Source of the DNA: Megamerina dolium
Taxonomy: Eukaryota; Arthropoda; Insecta; Diptera; Megamerinidae
Length of the DNA stretch: 64,000 nt
Direction of reading: 5' to 3'
Assembly (NCBI GenBank): GCA_963854835.1
Contig: OY978529.1
Location: 12,175,139 to 12,239,138 of the forward strand
Positions within the stretch are counted from its first letter, which is position 1. Every line of letters starts with the position of its first letter. The position numbers and the translations under genes were made by a program. Positions 44,641 through 56,399 of the stretch are shown here, in pieces. Under the pieces are notes generated by a model. It had not been told where the DNA came from and searched no databases. It saw only the letters and a program-made list of their open reading frames with translations.

Positions 44641-45430
44641 AGTAGGGGCACTGTTTCCAGCTTATCGCGTGCTCTTTGGCGCTCAATCCAAAGGAGAGGT
44701 TTCATGATATTTGCAGCCGCTACCTGTAATATGGGATGAGATTTTGTGGCATGTAGGACAGAATGGATCGTTCTCATGCTTACTAACTGCTTCAGATAAA
44801 AATCGACTTCTCCGTGATTCCGGTTGATTCATTATCAAGGTTTGGGACTAGGGCGTACGACAACCTTCTCTTATTGGATGATTCCCATTTTCGTTGCATA
44901 GTACTCTGTCTCTCCACTTCTTCGAATACCATCCATATAAGTAGCCTGCAATTTTGCGTCAGCCCACACGGAAGATGCGTAAAGTATTATCAAACCCTTT
45001 ACCTTGGCCAACAGCTTCGGTTTATTCTACCAAGGACAACCTAAATTCGCCATTATTCTCGATAAAGCATCTTTCATTTTAGGAGGTTTTTGTCACTAAT
45101 TCCATCAAGGCGATTCTTAAGGATATTAGCGTGTGAATGCTTACACACCGAAATACCTGATGGAATGTTTAGAGGTGATCAGATGATTTCTAGCACAAAA
45201 ATTGATAACCTCGAGCATTTTGCGTGTACTAAAGAGGACCACGATATGTAGCTGCTGTATTCTCTCCGCGGTTTTCTATATTACAACCAGCGCAGTGTCG
45301 TCTGCATAAACAACCAAGTTCGTGCCTGATGGTACGTTTTATATTCCCTTTACCTTCTTATTGCCCTCGGCAGAGTACTTAGTGATACTCAAGTTTGACC
45401 GGCTCAATGAAGAAGGTCGTGAGCGGATTA
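44640..45430 (-). mobile_element. LINE reverse transcriptase remnant (R1/Jockey type)
   Basis: The minus strand near 45300 encodes LVVYADDTALVVI, the catalytic A/VxADD block of non-LTR RTs. It is followed by AERIQQL, then MLEVINFCARNHL and ILKNRLDGISDKNL in changing frames, and further down IILYASSVWADAKLQ near 44960. Order and motifs fit the RT thumb and downstream region of R1- or Jockey-type LINEs. Multiple stops show that it is dead. Confidence 0.65.
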
Positions 45431-45950
45431 TATTTGTAGATGTAGATAATTAATAATTTAACGAATTTTTTTTGTATTTAAATAAACCGGTATTAAAAAA
45501 ATGGTTTAAGCTATGAAATTTTTCACACCGTTAAAAATTCATCTGTCTTAGTCAGTAAAATAAGAACCTAATTTCGATTAAATTTGTTAAATTAATTACC
45601 TAAGTTGTTCATGCTTACATTTGGGTAGTTCACAGTGTTGGAAATGGAAGTTGTATATGAACACAACACTTGTGAGCAGAGTGTTGTATATTTTATCGTT
45701 GTATGTTCTTTTTGTCAAAACACCAAATGTCAAAATCTGTTCAGGCAGCGTCAAAATTATTAACCCTCTGATAGAGTACAAGATTATTTATTTTTATTAT
45801 TATTTTTAATGGGCTTTAACAAATTGTTTGACTATTTTTAACTACAGTAACAATTAATAAAATATAATAGTTACAAGTTGATTAATTATAATAAAATTAA
45901 TAATAATTGAAAAGAAAAAATAGACAAACGCATTTGAGATGTTTGACCCT
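45431..45950. other. Gene-free AT-rich DNA
   Basis: No supported feature. Overlapping ~60-codon frames on both strands at 45596-45809 have no protein features. Confidence 0.4.
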
Positions 45951-45964
45951 TGTAGAGATGGATT

Positions 45965-46360
45965 ATAGAATTTCCACTTGACCTAAGTAGAAGTAAATAA
46001 AATGGCGCGCCTCATGTATAACGTATGATCCGAAATTTCTGCCAACAATACCAGGCCATGCGGGATTGTATATCTTGTGGTTTTGCATCTGATGCTGTTG
46101 CCGGTATTTTTGCTGTAGTGCTGGTAATGTAATTTTACACCATCATCTTTTACAATTTCAAACTATTGCTATTGATGACAAATCTTGTTGTTGTTGTCGC
46201 TGTTGCTGCTGATTTTCTTCCATTTGTTCTGCGTTATTAATTGCTGTTGTTATTGATGCTGTTGATGTGGTGGTGACGCTGCTGCTACTTGTTCTATTCG
46301 CATTAGCACACTTTTTATCATTTTCTAAATTGTTAAGCCGTTGGATGGTTGGTAGCCAAT
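45965..46360 (-). other. Possible polyglutamine exon or remnant
   Basis: On the minus strand, about 46190-46345 reads WLPTIQRLNNLENDKKCANA, a Ser/Thr stretch, then INNAEQMEENQQQQ and QQQQQDLSSIAIV. Further down, about 45970-46115, another frame reads [14 protein letters not shown] then [19 protein letters not shown]. Codon use is not simple repeat, which suggests real or former coding. No clean acceptor or start is present, so this may be decayed 3' exons of the THAP gene at 49 kb or a separate pseudogene. Another Gln-rich minus-strand stretch is at 47165-47292. Confidence 0.3.
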
Positions 46361-47702
46361 ACCATTACTCAAAATATATGTTTAAATCAAATTTCATAAA
46401 TTTCGTTATCGAAAGAAATTCCATATTGAAACAAAAGAGAAAGCACGTAAATTAGAAACTAATTGTTTTTTATGTATATTATTTAGTACAAAAAAACCTC
46501 GAAATATATATAAATGAAAAAAAAAATGCGCACACTATCCTTCTCGTTTATGCTGACAATCACGAAGTTAAGAAAAAGAACAGATTAAATCAGGGATGCA
46601 ACTCGCCTTCTATAAAGGTGGCACCAAAATCCAGACTGTGCGCGCGACGTAATTTCCTGGCGTAGACAACCCTTATGCACAACCAGGGGATTAATGCGTC
46701 AAAATATTTTTGAATTTTTCACTTTGATAGATTTCCAAAGCATCAAAATTACCCTCTTTGTTAATTAAATTTTGGAATAGTACACTCAATAAACACGGGC
46801 TGCAAAGTAAAACTATACAATGATACACGATGTGAACTGGCTAATTGAGTTTTAAATTGAATATAAATTCAGTTTGATGAACGATGAAAAAAAACTACTT
46901 TTTATAAATTTTCTTTGAAAATAAAATGCTAAGTATACAAAGAAGTATTACTGATTTGCTTGTAATTATTTTTAGGGGTTCTTAAGGCTATTTGTTCTTT
47001 TTTTTTCAATTGCGTATTATTACAACTTTTACTTTAAGTGCACCGTGTTATATATATATTAAGATACGAACTTGGTATTGCTCCAGTTACTTGCAGCTCC
47101 CAGGTACATATAATACAAACGTAATTTTCTTCCATCATTCTTTTTGTTTTGCTTATCTATTTAAGCAATTAGATTATCCAAATCTACCTGCATTTTATAT
47201 TTCGTCTGTGCGGACGGAATGGGGTTCCGGTGAGCCGCTACAGTGGTGTTCGCTTGAGATTGCTGTGTTTGTTGTTGTTGTTCAAGCGAGTACGAAGGTA
47301 TTTACAATATGCATCTTTGGCATGTATTGCTAAAAAATTGTTATATGCAAGAGAATAGCTTGAAGGTTACACCTTATCAAACTAGGTAACTTCACAGTTT
47401 TTATTTCATTCTTTATCAGTGATCAAATTAGACAGGCAGGTTAGTTTTACTTATTTTCTTATCAATTTTATCGGACACGGGTATACTTCACCGCGTTTGT
47501 ATTTATTCCCAAATCACGGTACACAGAAACTTTTCATAAATTGATGGTTGTATTTGCTTACAAATTGCGATATAATGGATTTCTAAAAATGAAACAAACC
47601 GCGCACTGTTTTAATTCCACTTTTCAAAGATCAATAATTTATAAAATATCAACACCGGAAGGAATTGTCATAGTTTAAAAAACGGACAATAAAGCAAAAT
47701 AT
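46361..47702. other. Mostly empty DNA between polyQ remnant and solo LTR
   Basis: The only coding-like stretch is 47165-47292 (minus), reading SYSLEQQQQTQQSQANTT then NPIPSAQTKYKMQ with a weak GTAGAT donor and no acceptor. The rest is AT-rich without recognisable features. Confidence 0.35.
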
Positions 47703-48532
47703 TGTTACGTTTTTATTCTGTGAGCGGTTAATTCTATTTTAATTACCTTGTTCGATCACTGGATTCTGTTAATAATAACTGCAACACTTATTTTATAGCC
47801 TAGACAGACGGCGACATAATTCCGGATTACCGAGTTAATTCGAATTAACTCGGGAATTAACTGCAGCTAATGCGCATTAACTCTATGAGTTAATTCTGAA
47901 AATAAATGAGAATTAGGGAAATTTGCGATGGCAACACTGCTGAAAATTGTCTATTGTGAATTTTTCTCGATCCATTTTACAAAATATTAGGTGTGTTCGC
48001 TTATAAAAAACTTTCAACAATTGTTAACAGTTTTCAACATGAAAACTTCTTGTAGATTTTCTCATATCGATAGTGACAGCTGACAGAAATTGATAGAGAT
48101 AGTAATGTAAGTGAGCAGACCTAATATTTTATTCGGATTAAGTGCGCCGGTAATCCGGATTAACGCTGCCGTCTGTCTAATCTGCTATGCAACTATATGC
48201 AGCAACAATTTATTTAATAAAAACTATTTACAATCAGCCCTGTTTACAATCAACTATTTACAATAACACTTTAATGTACTTGCAACTTTTGCCTCTGTAT
48301 CGATGTTTGCGCAATCACGTTCGGGATCAGATTTATTTGCACTTGTCGACACTGGCTCTATTTATACTCTATTGGCAACACCCCAGAATCTTCCTTTATC
48401 GAGATTCTTCTTTTTCTTTCTCGTTGGCTTGTTCTGGTTATCGTTTATTTCTTTTTGTTGACATTCGTTTCGATGTTGCCAATGGTGTCAGTCACAATAG
48501 TGATGAGTAACCAACCATCGATACTCGTTACA
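47703..48532 (-). mobile_element. Solo gypsy LTR with target duplication, split by a MITE
   Basis: This is the same LTR as 16410-16846, on the minus strand, with complete termini (TGTTACG ... CGTTACA) and an exact 4-bp duplication ATAT (47699-47702 and 48533-48536). The LTR sequence is interrupted at 47801-48179 by a MITE. Without it the LTR would be about 450 bp. Confidence 0.9.
47801..48179. mobile_element. MITE with TAGACAGACGGC termini
   Basis: Perfect 12-bp terminal inverted repeats TAGACAGACGGC / GCCGTCTGTCTA extend imperfectly inward through CGGATTACCG. An internal palindrome near 47840-47860 (GTTAATTCGAATTAAC) is present. The inner part matches 30095-30345. It is nested in the gypsy solo LTR, hence younger than that insertion. 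Target duplication not resolved. Confidence 0.8.
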
Positions 48533-48539
48533 ATATGAT

Positions 48540-48555
48540 AGAGAGAGAGAGAGGA
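48540..48555 (+). repeat. Short (GA)n run
   Basis: GAGAGAGAGAGAGAGG directly follows the right flank of the solo LTR. The stretch to 48870 contains no recognised gene. Confidence 0.8.
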
Positions 48556-48871
48556 AAGTAGGGAATGGTAGAAGCGAGTGGAGAACTGGCATAATCGGTG
48601 ATGCCATATCGCCCACTCACCCCTGATTACAAGAACCGTGTGCGAGGTGTTCTGGCGCAGACATAGTCAACAATAATCAACGATTTTTTGTTACCATTAA
48701 CTGCAACGATGTTGATGCAACAACATAGCAATGATGTGCTTATTTTCTCTTCGCTGAACCCTCTGTTCCCGAAAAGCTACCCCACCAGATAGCCCACCAG
48801 CAAAGCCTTGAAAATTAGGAATATTTCAGAAATGCGAATGCTGTGCAAATAATATAAATAAATTTTACCCA

Positions 48872-49076
48872 TTTCATATTGCTTGAGGTTTATAAAATCA
48901 TCATTTATGAAATCGTTCTTGCAAATCACACTATTCTTGTGGTTGAAAGGACTTGATCGCCGGCAGAAACTAATCCACATTTTTGCCAAAGCCACATCAC
49001 ACAGAAAGGAAAAATAGTTCTTTAATAACGGCTTACCGGAACTATCGTTAATGCAACTCGCCATTGCACACTTCAT
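48872..49076 (-). CDS. THAP-type zinc finger exon, incomplete gene
   Basis: The first coding exon (ATG at 49074-49076) encodes about 68 residues and ends in a phase-1 GTAAAA donor at 48866-48871. It shows the THAP layout: CAMASC (C-x4-C), a DVALAKMWISFCRR helix with the conserved Trp, and ICKND near residue 53 followed by FINDDF. In THAP domains this last block is C-x2-H; here the zinc-ligand His is Asp, and the usual FP pair (FxxFP) reads FSFLC. The rest of the gene is not found; a Gln-rich minus-strand stretch lies near 46.2 kb. It may be a decayed gene. THAP domains bind DNA and are shared with P-element transposases. Confidence 0.6.
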
Positions 49077-49714
49077 TTATAAAAATCACCTTTTTGCAAT
49101 CAAAATTATTTTAAGTAACCGCCTACACTACAAATGTAATAACTATAAAAATTTATTTGCCTTTTTGTTTAATTTTCTTTTTTTTATGACGTCAACATAC
49201 GAACAGTTGATTGTCAAACTCAAACGAAAAAAGGTACGGTTCACTCAAATCGCAATCTCTAAATCAATCATTCTTGGTTTATCATCACATTATGTCACCT
49301 TATACAAAGAAATTTAACTTCAAATGTGAGTTAGTAATAAAACGCGCGTGAGAGAAAGAGCGAGTTTCGCTTCTTTATATATTCTTTGGTGTTTTACACA
49401 CATCTTTAATATCCGATGATAAACGCAGCTGGCAATACTGGATGTCGGTGCCATTGTATTTTAATGGATATTGTTTTGCAATAAGTAGCCCGTAGTTTGC
49501 ATCAAATAACATTACTTGGTTTGCGTACAGAATTTATGTTTATAATAATATGAAAAAATAAGTGAAGTTAACATTTGTAATTTCGATGATAACTATACTA
49601 AACTATTACGGAAACAATTTGCAATAGTTGACTTAGTTCTATCAACCCACAAAAGAGCTGCAAAAACATCATTGCGGTTGAGGTTATGTGTATCTCAGTA
49701 TTGAAGTAATTGAG
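49077..49714. other. Shared upstream region of THAP exon and Prp40
   Basis: The two genes are divergent, 640 bp apart. The region is AT-rich and contains no recognised core promoter motif that I can assign. A small frame at 49051-49317 is not supported. Confidence 0.4.
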
Positions 49715-52700
49715 ATGAACGTCGCACCAAATGGTAACGCTGCTGCAGCACTCGCACCACCACTGAGTGGTATGGGGTTTCCTCCAAATATTGTACCGCA
49801 ATTCAACATACCTCCACCAGGTTTTGCACCACCGCCGCCAGAGTTGGCGGTCGCGTTCGGTTCTGCAGCTGCTAATACGGAATGGACTGAACATAAAGCT
49901 CCAGATGGCCGTCCATATTATTATAACAATACTACAAAACAAAGTTCATGGGAAAAACCGGAGGCGTTGATGACGCCTGCAGAACGACTTATGCATCAGT
50001 GTCCGTGGAAAGAATACAAATCAGATGCAGGGAAAGTTTACTATCACAATGTCACCAACAAGGAGTCACGTTGGGATCCTCCAGCTGAGTATGTGGAAAT
50101 GCAAGCAAAAGTGAAGGCAGAAGAGTACGTTTCTTTTTCATATTTTAAACGTGAAATATCTATTGACCCTTGTAATTTTAGAGCTGCTGCCGCTGCCAAA
50201 GCAGTAGCGGCAATGACTTCATCTAGCCTCGTTGGAATTGTACCACCTGCAGCATTGGCAAACATCCTTCCTGCTTCATTGCCTGCAGTGCCTAGAATTA
50301 GTACACCAGATATTCACTCGCCCATGACTCCAGGAAGTAACGAAAATTCCTCCTCAGCTTTAGATCAAGCTATGGCAGCCACATTGGCATCAATTGAAAT
50401 TCCACAAAAAAGTCGCGAAGAAAAAGAAAGTATGAATATACTTACTCATATAATACTGTAATAAATAATACATATATGCATTTTCAGGTAAAAAGGAACC
50501 AGTAGTCGACGAAATAAAACTCATATTCAAAGATAAAAAAGAAGCTATCGATGCTTTTAAAGAATTACTTCGCGAAAAGAATGTTCCCTCTAATGCCAAC
50601 TGGGATCAGTGCGTAAAAATTTTATCGAAGGATCCACGATATGTCTCATTTAAAAGCCTAAATGAAAAGAAGCAAACATTTAACGCTTACAAAACACAAA
50701 AACTAAAGGACGAAAGAGAAGAATCCCGTTTAAAAGCAAAGAAAGCAAAAGAAGATTTAGAGCGTTTTCTTATGTCATCGGATAAAATGAATTCTCAAAT
50801 GAAGTACTACAAGTGTGAGGAGGTTTTCGCAAACAACAAAATTTGGACGGCAGTGCCAGAACAAGATCGACATGATATATATGAAGACTGTATTTTTAAT
50901 TTAGTAAAGCGTGAAAAGGAAGAAATACGCGCTTTGAAAAAGAGAAACATTAAGGTGTTGGCAGAGTTGCTTGAATCTATGACCTCCATAACGTATGCAA
51001 CAACCTGGTCAGAGGCACAAGTGATGTTACTAGAAAACGCTGCGTTCAAAAACGATGTCAACCTCTTGGGCATGGATAAAGAGGATGCGCTTATTGTATT
51101 TGAAGATCATATACGATCACTCGAAAAAGAGGAAGAAGACGAAAGGGAACGTGACAAAAAACGGCTTAAACGTCAACAGCGTAAGAATCGTGATGCATTT
51201 TTAACATTATTAGATTCACTACATGAGGAAGGCAAATTGACATCAATGTCATTATGGGTGGAACTTTATCCAACAATATCTGCCGACCTACGATTCTCAG
51301 CTATGCTTGGTCAACAAGGTTCCACACCATTGGATTTGTTTAAATTTTATGTAGAGGACTTGAAAGCTCGCTTTCATGATGAAAAAAAGATTATACGTGA
51401 TATATTAAAGGAAAAACAATTTATTGTTCAAGCAATAACAACATTTGAAGATTTTGCTACTATTGTTTGTGAAGATAAGCGGTCGGCCAATTTGGATGCG
51501 GGCAATGTAAAACTTACGTATAATGCTCTTTTGGAGAAGGTAATCAAAATATTACCACGTATATATATGATTAACAAAAATACATGTTTTTTTTTTTTTT
51601 TTTGTTATTAGGCGGAGGCTCTTGAAAAGGAACGACTTAAGGAGGAATCCAAACGATTACGCAAATTAGAAAATGAAATAAAATCACAATGGTTAGAGGC
51701 CAACGTATCCATTAATGAATCCTATGAGGACGCAAAAAAGTTGGTGGAACATATGGAATCTTTTGCAATTTTTGAAAAGGAAGTCGGAGTGAAAAAGATC
51801 TGGGAGGAATATATCAAAGAGAGCGAAAATGCTTGTAGTCATCATCACTCGCGATCTCGCAAATCAAAAAAATATAAAAAACACAAGAAGAGGACGCGAT
51901 CGACTTCAAATTCGGTTTGCTCTAATTGATATTCAAAAATATTTAATTCCTTACTTATGACGTTATTTCTTATTTTATTATATTTTATAGGATCTTGATG
52001 TTGACCATTCGGATGCGGATCATGATAAAACAAAAAGGAAGAAGTCCAGATCCAGATCAGTAAGCACATAATTCCAGCATAATTTTTAAATAGCTAGCTT
52101 AAATTAAAATAAATATGTATAAAAACAAGGAATTTATCATTGTAGTAAAATCAATGGTTTTAAAGAGTTTCTCCGAAGTCAGTGCATTGAGTTCTCAAGT
52201 TTCAATTACTGCAGTTTTAATCAAATCTTTGGATTCGTAATATAGTATATCCACTACATGATGAATTACTACTCTACAATAGATCTCTTTGATGAAGGCG
52301 CAAATGCTATTTTCTATATAGAAGAACATTTGAAATCGTATATGCTGTGCTAACGCCATTCTTGTATTTCTTTGTATTTCTCCAATTTGTAGCGTTCCGT
52401 AAGTTCCAGCGTCAGTATAGAGAGCGAAAGAATGTCCAAGAAGAAGAAAAAGCGAAAGAATAAGAAAAGTTCCAGGGCTGTAAGAAAAAAATATATATTG
52501 TTCCGCACTATCCAATTATTAATTTATATTACTTGCAGTCATCATGTTTATCAGATCGACCATATTCACCTAATAATGTAGCAGCTCTACCAAATGAAAC
52601 TGTAGAAGAAGTCACGACAGATTTATCTACTGCGAAAAAAAAGGCCAAGAAAGAAAAAAAAATTAAAAAGGATAAAGATATACGCAGACATCATCATCAT

Positions 52701-52865
52701 CATCGTTCAGAGGCTTCAGTCAGCCCAATTGGCAGTAATGCTTCCGAAAATGGCCACTCATTAACCAGTTCCCGTAATGGCGATGACCAAGCGCTTAGCG
52801 AGAGTGAATTAGAAACAAAACGTGCAGCATTGTTAGCGCAACTGAACGAACAGATGGAGGAATGA
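49715..52865 (+). CDS. Prp40: Pre-mRNA processing factor 40 homologue
   Basis: Seven exons: 49715-50124, 50182-50429, 50488-51539, 51612-51914, 51991-52059, 52393-52479, 52539-52865; all GT-AG, frame kept, about 831 residues. A Pro-rich start is followed by WW domain 1 (W57 to P82, [17 protein letters not shown]) and WW domain 2 (W98 to P123, [17 protein letters not shown]). From about residue 225 a series of FF domains begins ([14 protein letters not shown], then helices up to KIWEEYIKE). The C-terminus is basic, with SR-like and Lys-rich runs and a His stretch. It belongs to the U1 snRNP and bridges 5' and 3' splice sites through branchpoint-binding proteins; it may also touch the RNA polymerase II tail. 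Start chosen at MNVAPNG rather than 9 codons upstream (49688), on family similarity. AATAAA lies at 52968-52973. Confidence 0.94.
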
Positions 52866-52979
52866 CGGAGCCAATTGCAAAATGAACAACATCGAGTTAT
52901 ATCAATGTCCAAAATTCATAATTACAATTGATGAGCGTCGTTAATTTAAAATCTTTATATACTATATAATAAAAGGAAA

Positions 52980-53450
52980 AATAACATTGATCCGTAAATA
53001 GGTGCGCAATGTGTTGCGTTTTATAGGTGAAGCATGCTGGGAAAGTACCATAACACTTGAATTGTATGTCAAAATGTATTAAAAAACGTACATACGACTT
53101 AATATGTATCTTATGTGACATCTTTGTTTATTTCTCTCTTTCCGAACCAACTCCTCCTTATTGTTAGGCTAATTTTTGTTTTTTCAATTGAAAAATTGCC
53201 ATTTGTGCTTCACTAGTGTGTTGCCTATTTCGGGACTGTTCATGCAAAATGTATGGGGTGAGCACTGTTTGACAAATGCGCAAAACACTGTGTACTTATT
53301 TACGCTGGTCTGTAACGGTAAGGAATTCTAATGTAATCCCATACATTTTTCAATTAGAAAATCAATGTTTTTTCTTTTTCTAATGGTGCCCATGAAATGA
53401 TTTGTAGTATTGCTACGCTCTCGAAGGGAATGTGTGACAGCTCACGTAAC
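52980..53450. other. Intergenic DNA after Prp40
   Basis: No gene is seen; AT-rich with unsupported small frames. Confidence 0.4.
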
Positions 53451-53880
53451 GTGCAGCTCATTTTCGAATTTTTCGCAGGCAGCACGTATTCGCTACCTCT
53501 GGTCAGTCCAAGCCACTTACTAGGTAGGTAAGTTAAGGTTGCTGCCCACAGGGGCACACTTAATCCAACATAGAGACCATGCGGTATCGCACGGTCTCGA
53601 TTCCTAACCCGCTAACTCAAACCAATTATAGCTCATAAGGAAGGTCTAGTGGGGCTATTTGATTTGTAATATCATTAATGTAACTTGCGGATGTGACGGA
53701 CCGCCGGGCATGTGCACATTCGACCCAGGATTGTCTCCTGTTTTTTTTTTTTCGTCCCTGCAGCTTATACAGAAATCAGGCATTAAATGGCATAATCCTA
53801 TTCCTCTAGCATGTGTGCCGAGAACGCAGTGGCCCGTAAGAACTCGTCACTACCCTCAGCACACATCTATCTAGACTGAG
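53451..53880 (+). repeat. GC-richer dispersed repeat, possibly LINE 3' end
   Basis: The stretch is less AT-rich than its flanks and has no coherent frame. Blocks such as GCCCACAGGGGCACACTTAA and GACCGCCGGGCATGTGCAC look like the 3' untranslated part of an old LINE insertion, but I cannot name it and no second copy is in the window. Confidence 0.3.
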
Positions 53881-53999
53881 CGGAATTTTAAAATAAAGAA
53901 ACTTGGGGAAGATATTAACTTCAGTCAGACAGCAAACCCAATGCCACAAAATTGGCGGAGATAGACAACTTTGTACCTGTTTTTAATAAGTTTTTCTTC

Positions 54000-55310
54000 T
54001 TTTCAGTCTTTGAATATTTGTGATCGTGCTACAAGATTTGAAGCTAGATAGTTGGAATGAGATCTTATCCGTTCAACGTATTTAGCAACGATGCTTTTGG
54101 CTTCCTCCTTAAAAAATGGTATGTTAAGGTCCCGATGAGTTTGCTATCATTCGTAGGGTCTTGGATTGGAATCTGTTTAATAAGTAAAAAAAAAAGAAAC
54201 CAGGAATGATTCTTTTTTAATAAAGTCTTTTTTTCAGAAATCCCTTTCATTAATGTTTTTATGGTAGTGTCCGACACCCTCACATCTGCTGCAGACCACT
54301 TTCTTCTGAAGTCTGGAAGGTCTTTGGTCACTTTTTTTTGTTGCCTTCATCTCCCTTTTTACTAAAGCCCAGTATCAATCGGCATTAGTTCTGGACAGTT
54401 TGGTGGATTGGCTTCTCTAGGCACCAAAATCACTTCTTTCTTTTGGAACGATTCTAAGGCCGTTTTGCTGTAGTGACATGAAGCGAGGTCAGTCCAAAAA
54501 AAACGTGGATACTTCATGCTGGCGCAAAAATAGAAGCAATCTTTTTTGCAAGCATTCCTTCACATATTTTTTGCTGTTTATTCTATCCGATGTCACGAAT
54601 GTGCTGCTCCTTTTGCCGCAACTGCAAATTGCCTGCCAAACAAGGAATTTCTTTGGGAATTTTGTAATTTGTTTGGCTTTAAATTTTTCAGCAACATTTC
54701 CTCAAGAATCGGCCATATAAAATTCCTGGCCAGGTAGCTGGGAACAGTCCGCTAAAACATAAGTCTCGTCGTCCATTATGCAGCATTCAAATTTCTTGAC
54801 GAAATTTCGGTTCAGCATTTTAACTCGTTGTTTTGCGGTTTCATTCTTGACGATGTTTCTATCCGGAACTTTTTCACTTTGTACGTCTTCAGCCCAGCTT
54901 TCTGCTTAGTCCTGCGCACAAAAGATTCTGAGCAATCAGCCTTCACCGCCAATTTCCTTCCCGAAATATTTGGATTGCTCTTCGAAATTGTCACAACGTT
55001 CTTCGCCTTTTCACGGTCATGTGGCCCCTTCTTTTTACCAGAGCCTTTCTTCCGATCAATACGCGATTCTTCCTTAAAGCGATTAATAACGCGAGAAATG
55101 GTTTTAGGGTTAGCCCCTACCTCTTTGACAATTTCTTTAAATGACCAGTGAGGTTGCTTTTGAAATATTTTAAGAATATTTTCTCGCACTTTCACTTCGT
55201 TTCCCATATTCGCGTTAAAAAGATATTTATTGTCCATAACTGACACATAATATTTTCTGACATTTAAATCAGAGCTACTAAGATAAAAATTTTTGATTTT
55301 AAACATTTCG
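54000..55310 (-). mobile_element. Tc1/mariner-superfamily transposase, dead
   Basis: The frame 54812-55207 (from MGNEVKVRENI) encodes paired helix-turn-helix modules (WSFKEIVKEVGANPKTISRVINRF) and a basic linker KKGSGKKKGPH. After frameshifts the catalytic region appears: FWTDLASCHYSKTAL near 54460 with the second Asp, and REANPPNCPELMPID near 54375 with the third acidic position. The C-terminal piece 54100-54331 follows (DLPDFRRKWSAADVRVS). The PNCPELxPI motif marks a Tc1/mariner branch distinct from the Tc1-like element at 24 kb and the mariners at 1.3 and 59 kb. Several stops make it inactive. Confidence 0.75.
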
Positions 55311-55454
55311 ATAGCACAGTATGGGAAGAAATGTAACGGACAATCTCCTTACAGTCGGCTGGGGCCGACCAAATTATACCCTGCATATGTAGAGATATAT
55401 ATAAAAAGTTTGCTCGTATATCCATCCTTTTCTTCCACTACTTTGTATAGGACC

Positions 55455-55502
55455 TACATTAAGAAGCAGCGTTTTGCAACGCGGTTACAAAAGAATGCAG
55501 CT
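55455..55502. repeat. Terminal fragment of the CCGCATTC MITE
   Basis: AGCAGCGTTTTGCAACGCGG and TTACAAAAGAATGCAGC match the terminal repeat of the MITE at 9285-9757; the rest of the element is absent. Confidence 0.5.
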
Positions 55503-55683
55503 TGAGTCACAATAGATGTGGAACTATCAAAATAGTTGAAAAAACATAAAATATAAAACAAAAACATGTATCCGACGCTGTTGTTTTATATTAGCTCTAG
55601 TGAAAGTGAAGAATATGAATAAATTTTTCAAAGACGGAGCATCGAAGCAATCCATTGGACTTATCGTATACAAGATAAGCATA

Positions 55684-56051
55684 AAATAAAAAATAAATAA
55701 ATATGTGGCCACATAAAGCCCCAAAGGGCTCATTGGCCGAGCTTCTCTTCCATTACTGTTGTGCGTCTTAAATTTTGGACAATATTAGAAGGGACCTACT
55801 TATTTTAGCCGGTTCCGAACGGCAGAACACTTGTGACATCACTTTTTCTGAGCTTTGTCACAGAGTTCTTTAAGAAGCTTTTTCATGGCAAGTTGTTACT
55901 GTCGGAAGAATTGCTAATTGCTTGCCGACAGGTGGGTACCGTTCGAAGGAAAAATCTTATCGATATTAAATTTGTTATGCATCAGCCGGGGATTGAACCA
56001 CCGACCTACAGATCAGAAGGCGAACACACTAACCACTGAGCTACGGCACCC
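55684..56051 (-). repeat. tRNA-derived SINE, copy D, intact with TSD
   Basis: A full-length copy, 368 bp, with box A (TAGCTCAGTGG) and box B (GGTGGTTCAATCC) near its minus-strand start and an (ATTT)n-like tail at 55684-55700. It is flanked by an exact 14-bp duplication ACAAGATAAGCATA (55670-55683 and 56052-56065). It is very similar to copy B, so both are probably recent. Confidence 0.92.
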
Positions 56052-56399
56052 ACAAGATAAGCATATCCACATTTAATTAATCGATGTTATATACGAAGGT
56101 TTCATTGCAGCGTCGTGAAACGGTTTCATTTAACTGCTGAAAATAAGTTTGAGGCACTCGGATGTCAAAGCGATGCCTCCAGTGCTACAATTGGCGCTCC
56201 TGCCAGCAAGTGGTAGCTATCAGCATACTATCGGCAGTGGGGATGTGCAAGAGTACTGTTTTAAAGTTGATATCCCATGTTCCCCACGAAATGGAAAATA
56301 AGTTATGTCTGGAATGTATATGGTTTGTACCAGAGAATTCATACAACTCCAAAGAGTGGTTTGTAGAACTACTAATTAGCAGTTGCCCCTCAGACAAGA

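Noticed and set aside
49598..49942. 114-codon minus-strand frame
   Set aside because: It is antisense to the Pro-rich and WW-coding start of Prp40, whose sense reading is clearly conserved.
56010..56051. tRNA gene on the minus strand
   Set aside because: Box A and box B are present, but the sequence continues into the SINE body, carries a target duplication and does not form a full cloverleaf with a clear acceptor stem; it is a SINE head.
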